Below are positions 63,725 through 64,000 of a stretch of 64,000 nucleotides of DNA, piece by piece. The DNA is from Anabaena subtropica FACHB-260. GTDB lineage: Bacteria > Cyanobacteriota > Cyanobacteriia > Cyanobacteriales > Nostocaceae. The translations under genes were made by a program, and so were the position numbers. The notes beneath the pieces are model-generated. The model did not search any database. It worked only from the letters and a program-made list of their open reading frames with translations, and had not been told where the DNA came from. The DNA lies in NCBI RefSeq assembly GCF_014697105.1, contig NZ_JACJRF010000020.1, positions 32,593 through 96,592 on the forward strand, in the 5' to 3' direction. The first letter of the stretch is position 1, and every line of letters starts with the position of its first letter.

Positions 63725-64000
63725 GATGAGGAAGAACGCAGCATTTCTGAGTTTAGCGGATAGGGGTAATTAGGGCAAAGGTTGATGTTCTCAGAAAGTA
63801 GAAGATTTAAATCTACAAGGCGATTAAAGATATTACTAACAATCACTCTCAGCTATTTGTTGGCGAAGGAAGAGTAGATACTTATGGAGACTTAGAGGTG
63901 ATTCGTAAAGAAAATCTAAAGAGCTTTTGAGTAATCTGGACTAGATTTTAATCTAGATCAGGTTGAGTAGTTGTAGAAAATATGAGTAGTCTACCTAAGA

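Overview
The window comes from a filamentous, heterocyst-type cyanobacterium close to Nostoc/Anabaena. The evidence is many HIP1-like GCGATCGC octamers, heptanucleotide tandem arrays between genes, small palindromic repeats, the cyanobacterial ATP synthase order (atpI-a-c-b'-b-delta-alpha-gamma), a one-piece tmRNA with tag ANNIVKFARKDALVAA, ccmK3-ccmK4 carboxysome shell genes and a BicA-like bicarbonate transporter.

Layout. 1-6.1 kb: 3' part of topA, a 53-residue conserved-looking ORF, aroQ, an ADP-ribosylglycohydrolase-like protein and a PgpH-type 7TM-HD protein. 6.1-15.8 kb: divergent TetR regulator and Rieske oxygenase, a Tat-exported FAD/Rieske fusion, a site-2 protease with CBS domains, sufE, an alpha/beta-hydrolase-fold protein without its nucleophile, and a His-rich PEP-CTERM protein behind a Zur/Fur-like box. 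15.3-22.4 kb: the most interesting system, an apparently complete linear azol(in)e peptide (LAP/TOMM) locus. It has a precursor with 15 cysteines at strict three-residue spacing, a ThiF-like cyclodehydratase partner with an N-terminal peptide-recognition domain, a YcaO cyclodehydratase ending in PxPxP and a SagB-type dehydrogenase; an ABC exporter lies divergently upstream. 22.5-29.5 kb: Uma2 protein, M16 protease, and a metal-resistance group (P1B ATPase, 73-residue membrane peptide, MerR regulator) with two matching MerR-type promoters.

29.8-38 kb: operon-like sulP-usp-bicA, then a sensor kinase with three tandem GAF domains of red/green cyanobacteriochrome type. 38-50.8 kb: Uma2 protein, N-acylglucosamine 2-epimerase, membrane-anchored beta-propeller, a 1-kb AT-rich gap, two GT4 glycosyltransferases, a D,D-carboxypeptidase, AEC and GPH transporters and a phosphoribosyltransferase. 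50.9-52.2 kb: ccmK3-ccmK4 and tmRNA. 52.2-55.7 kb: a small accessory islet with Uma2 fragments, parD with a frameshifted parE, a GIY-YIG protein and a toxin-antitoxin-like pair, bounded by a 160-bp duplicate of the atpG 3' end. 55.8-62 kb: the ATP synthase operon. 62.5-63.7 kb: a SAM methyltransferase.

Shared themes are inorganic carbon concentration (BicA, CcmK3/K4), metal homeostasis (P1B ATPase/MerR, Zur-like box), light sensing, and local remodelling by small repeats, two of which appear to have entered reading frames without breaking them. All functional calls are from reading motifs; no database search was run.
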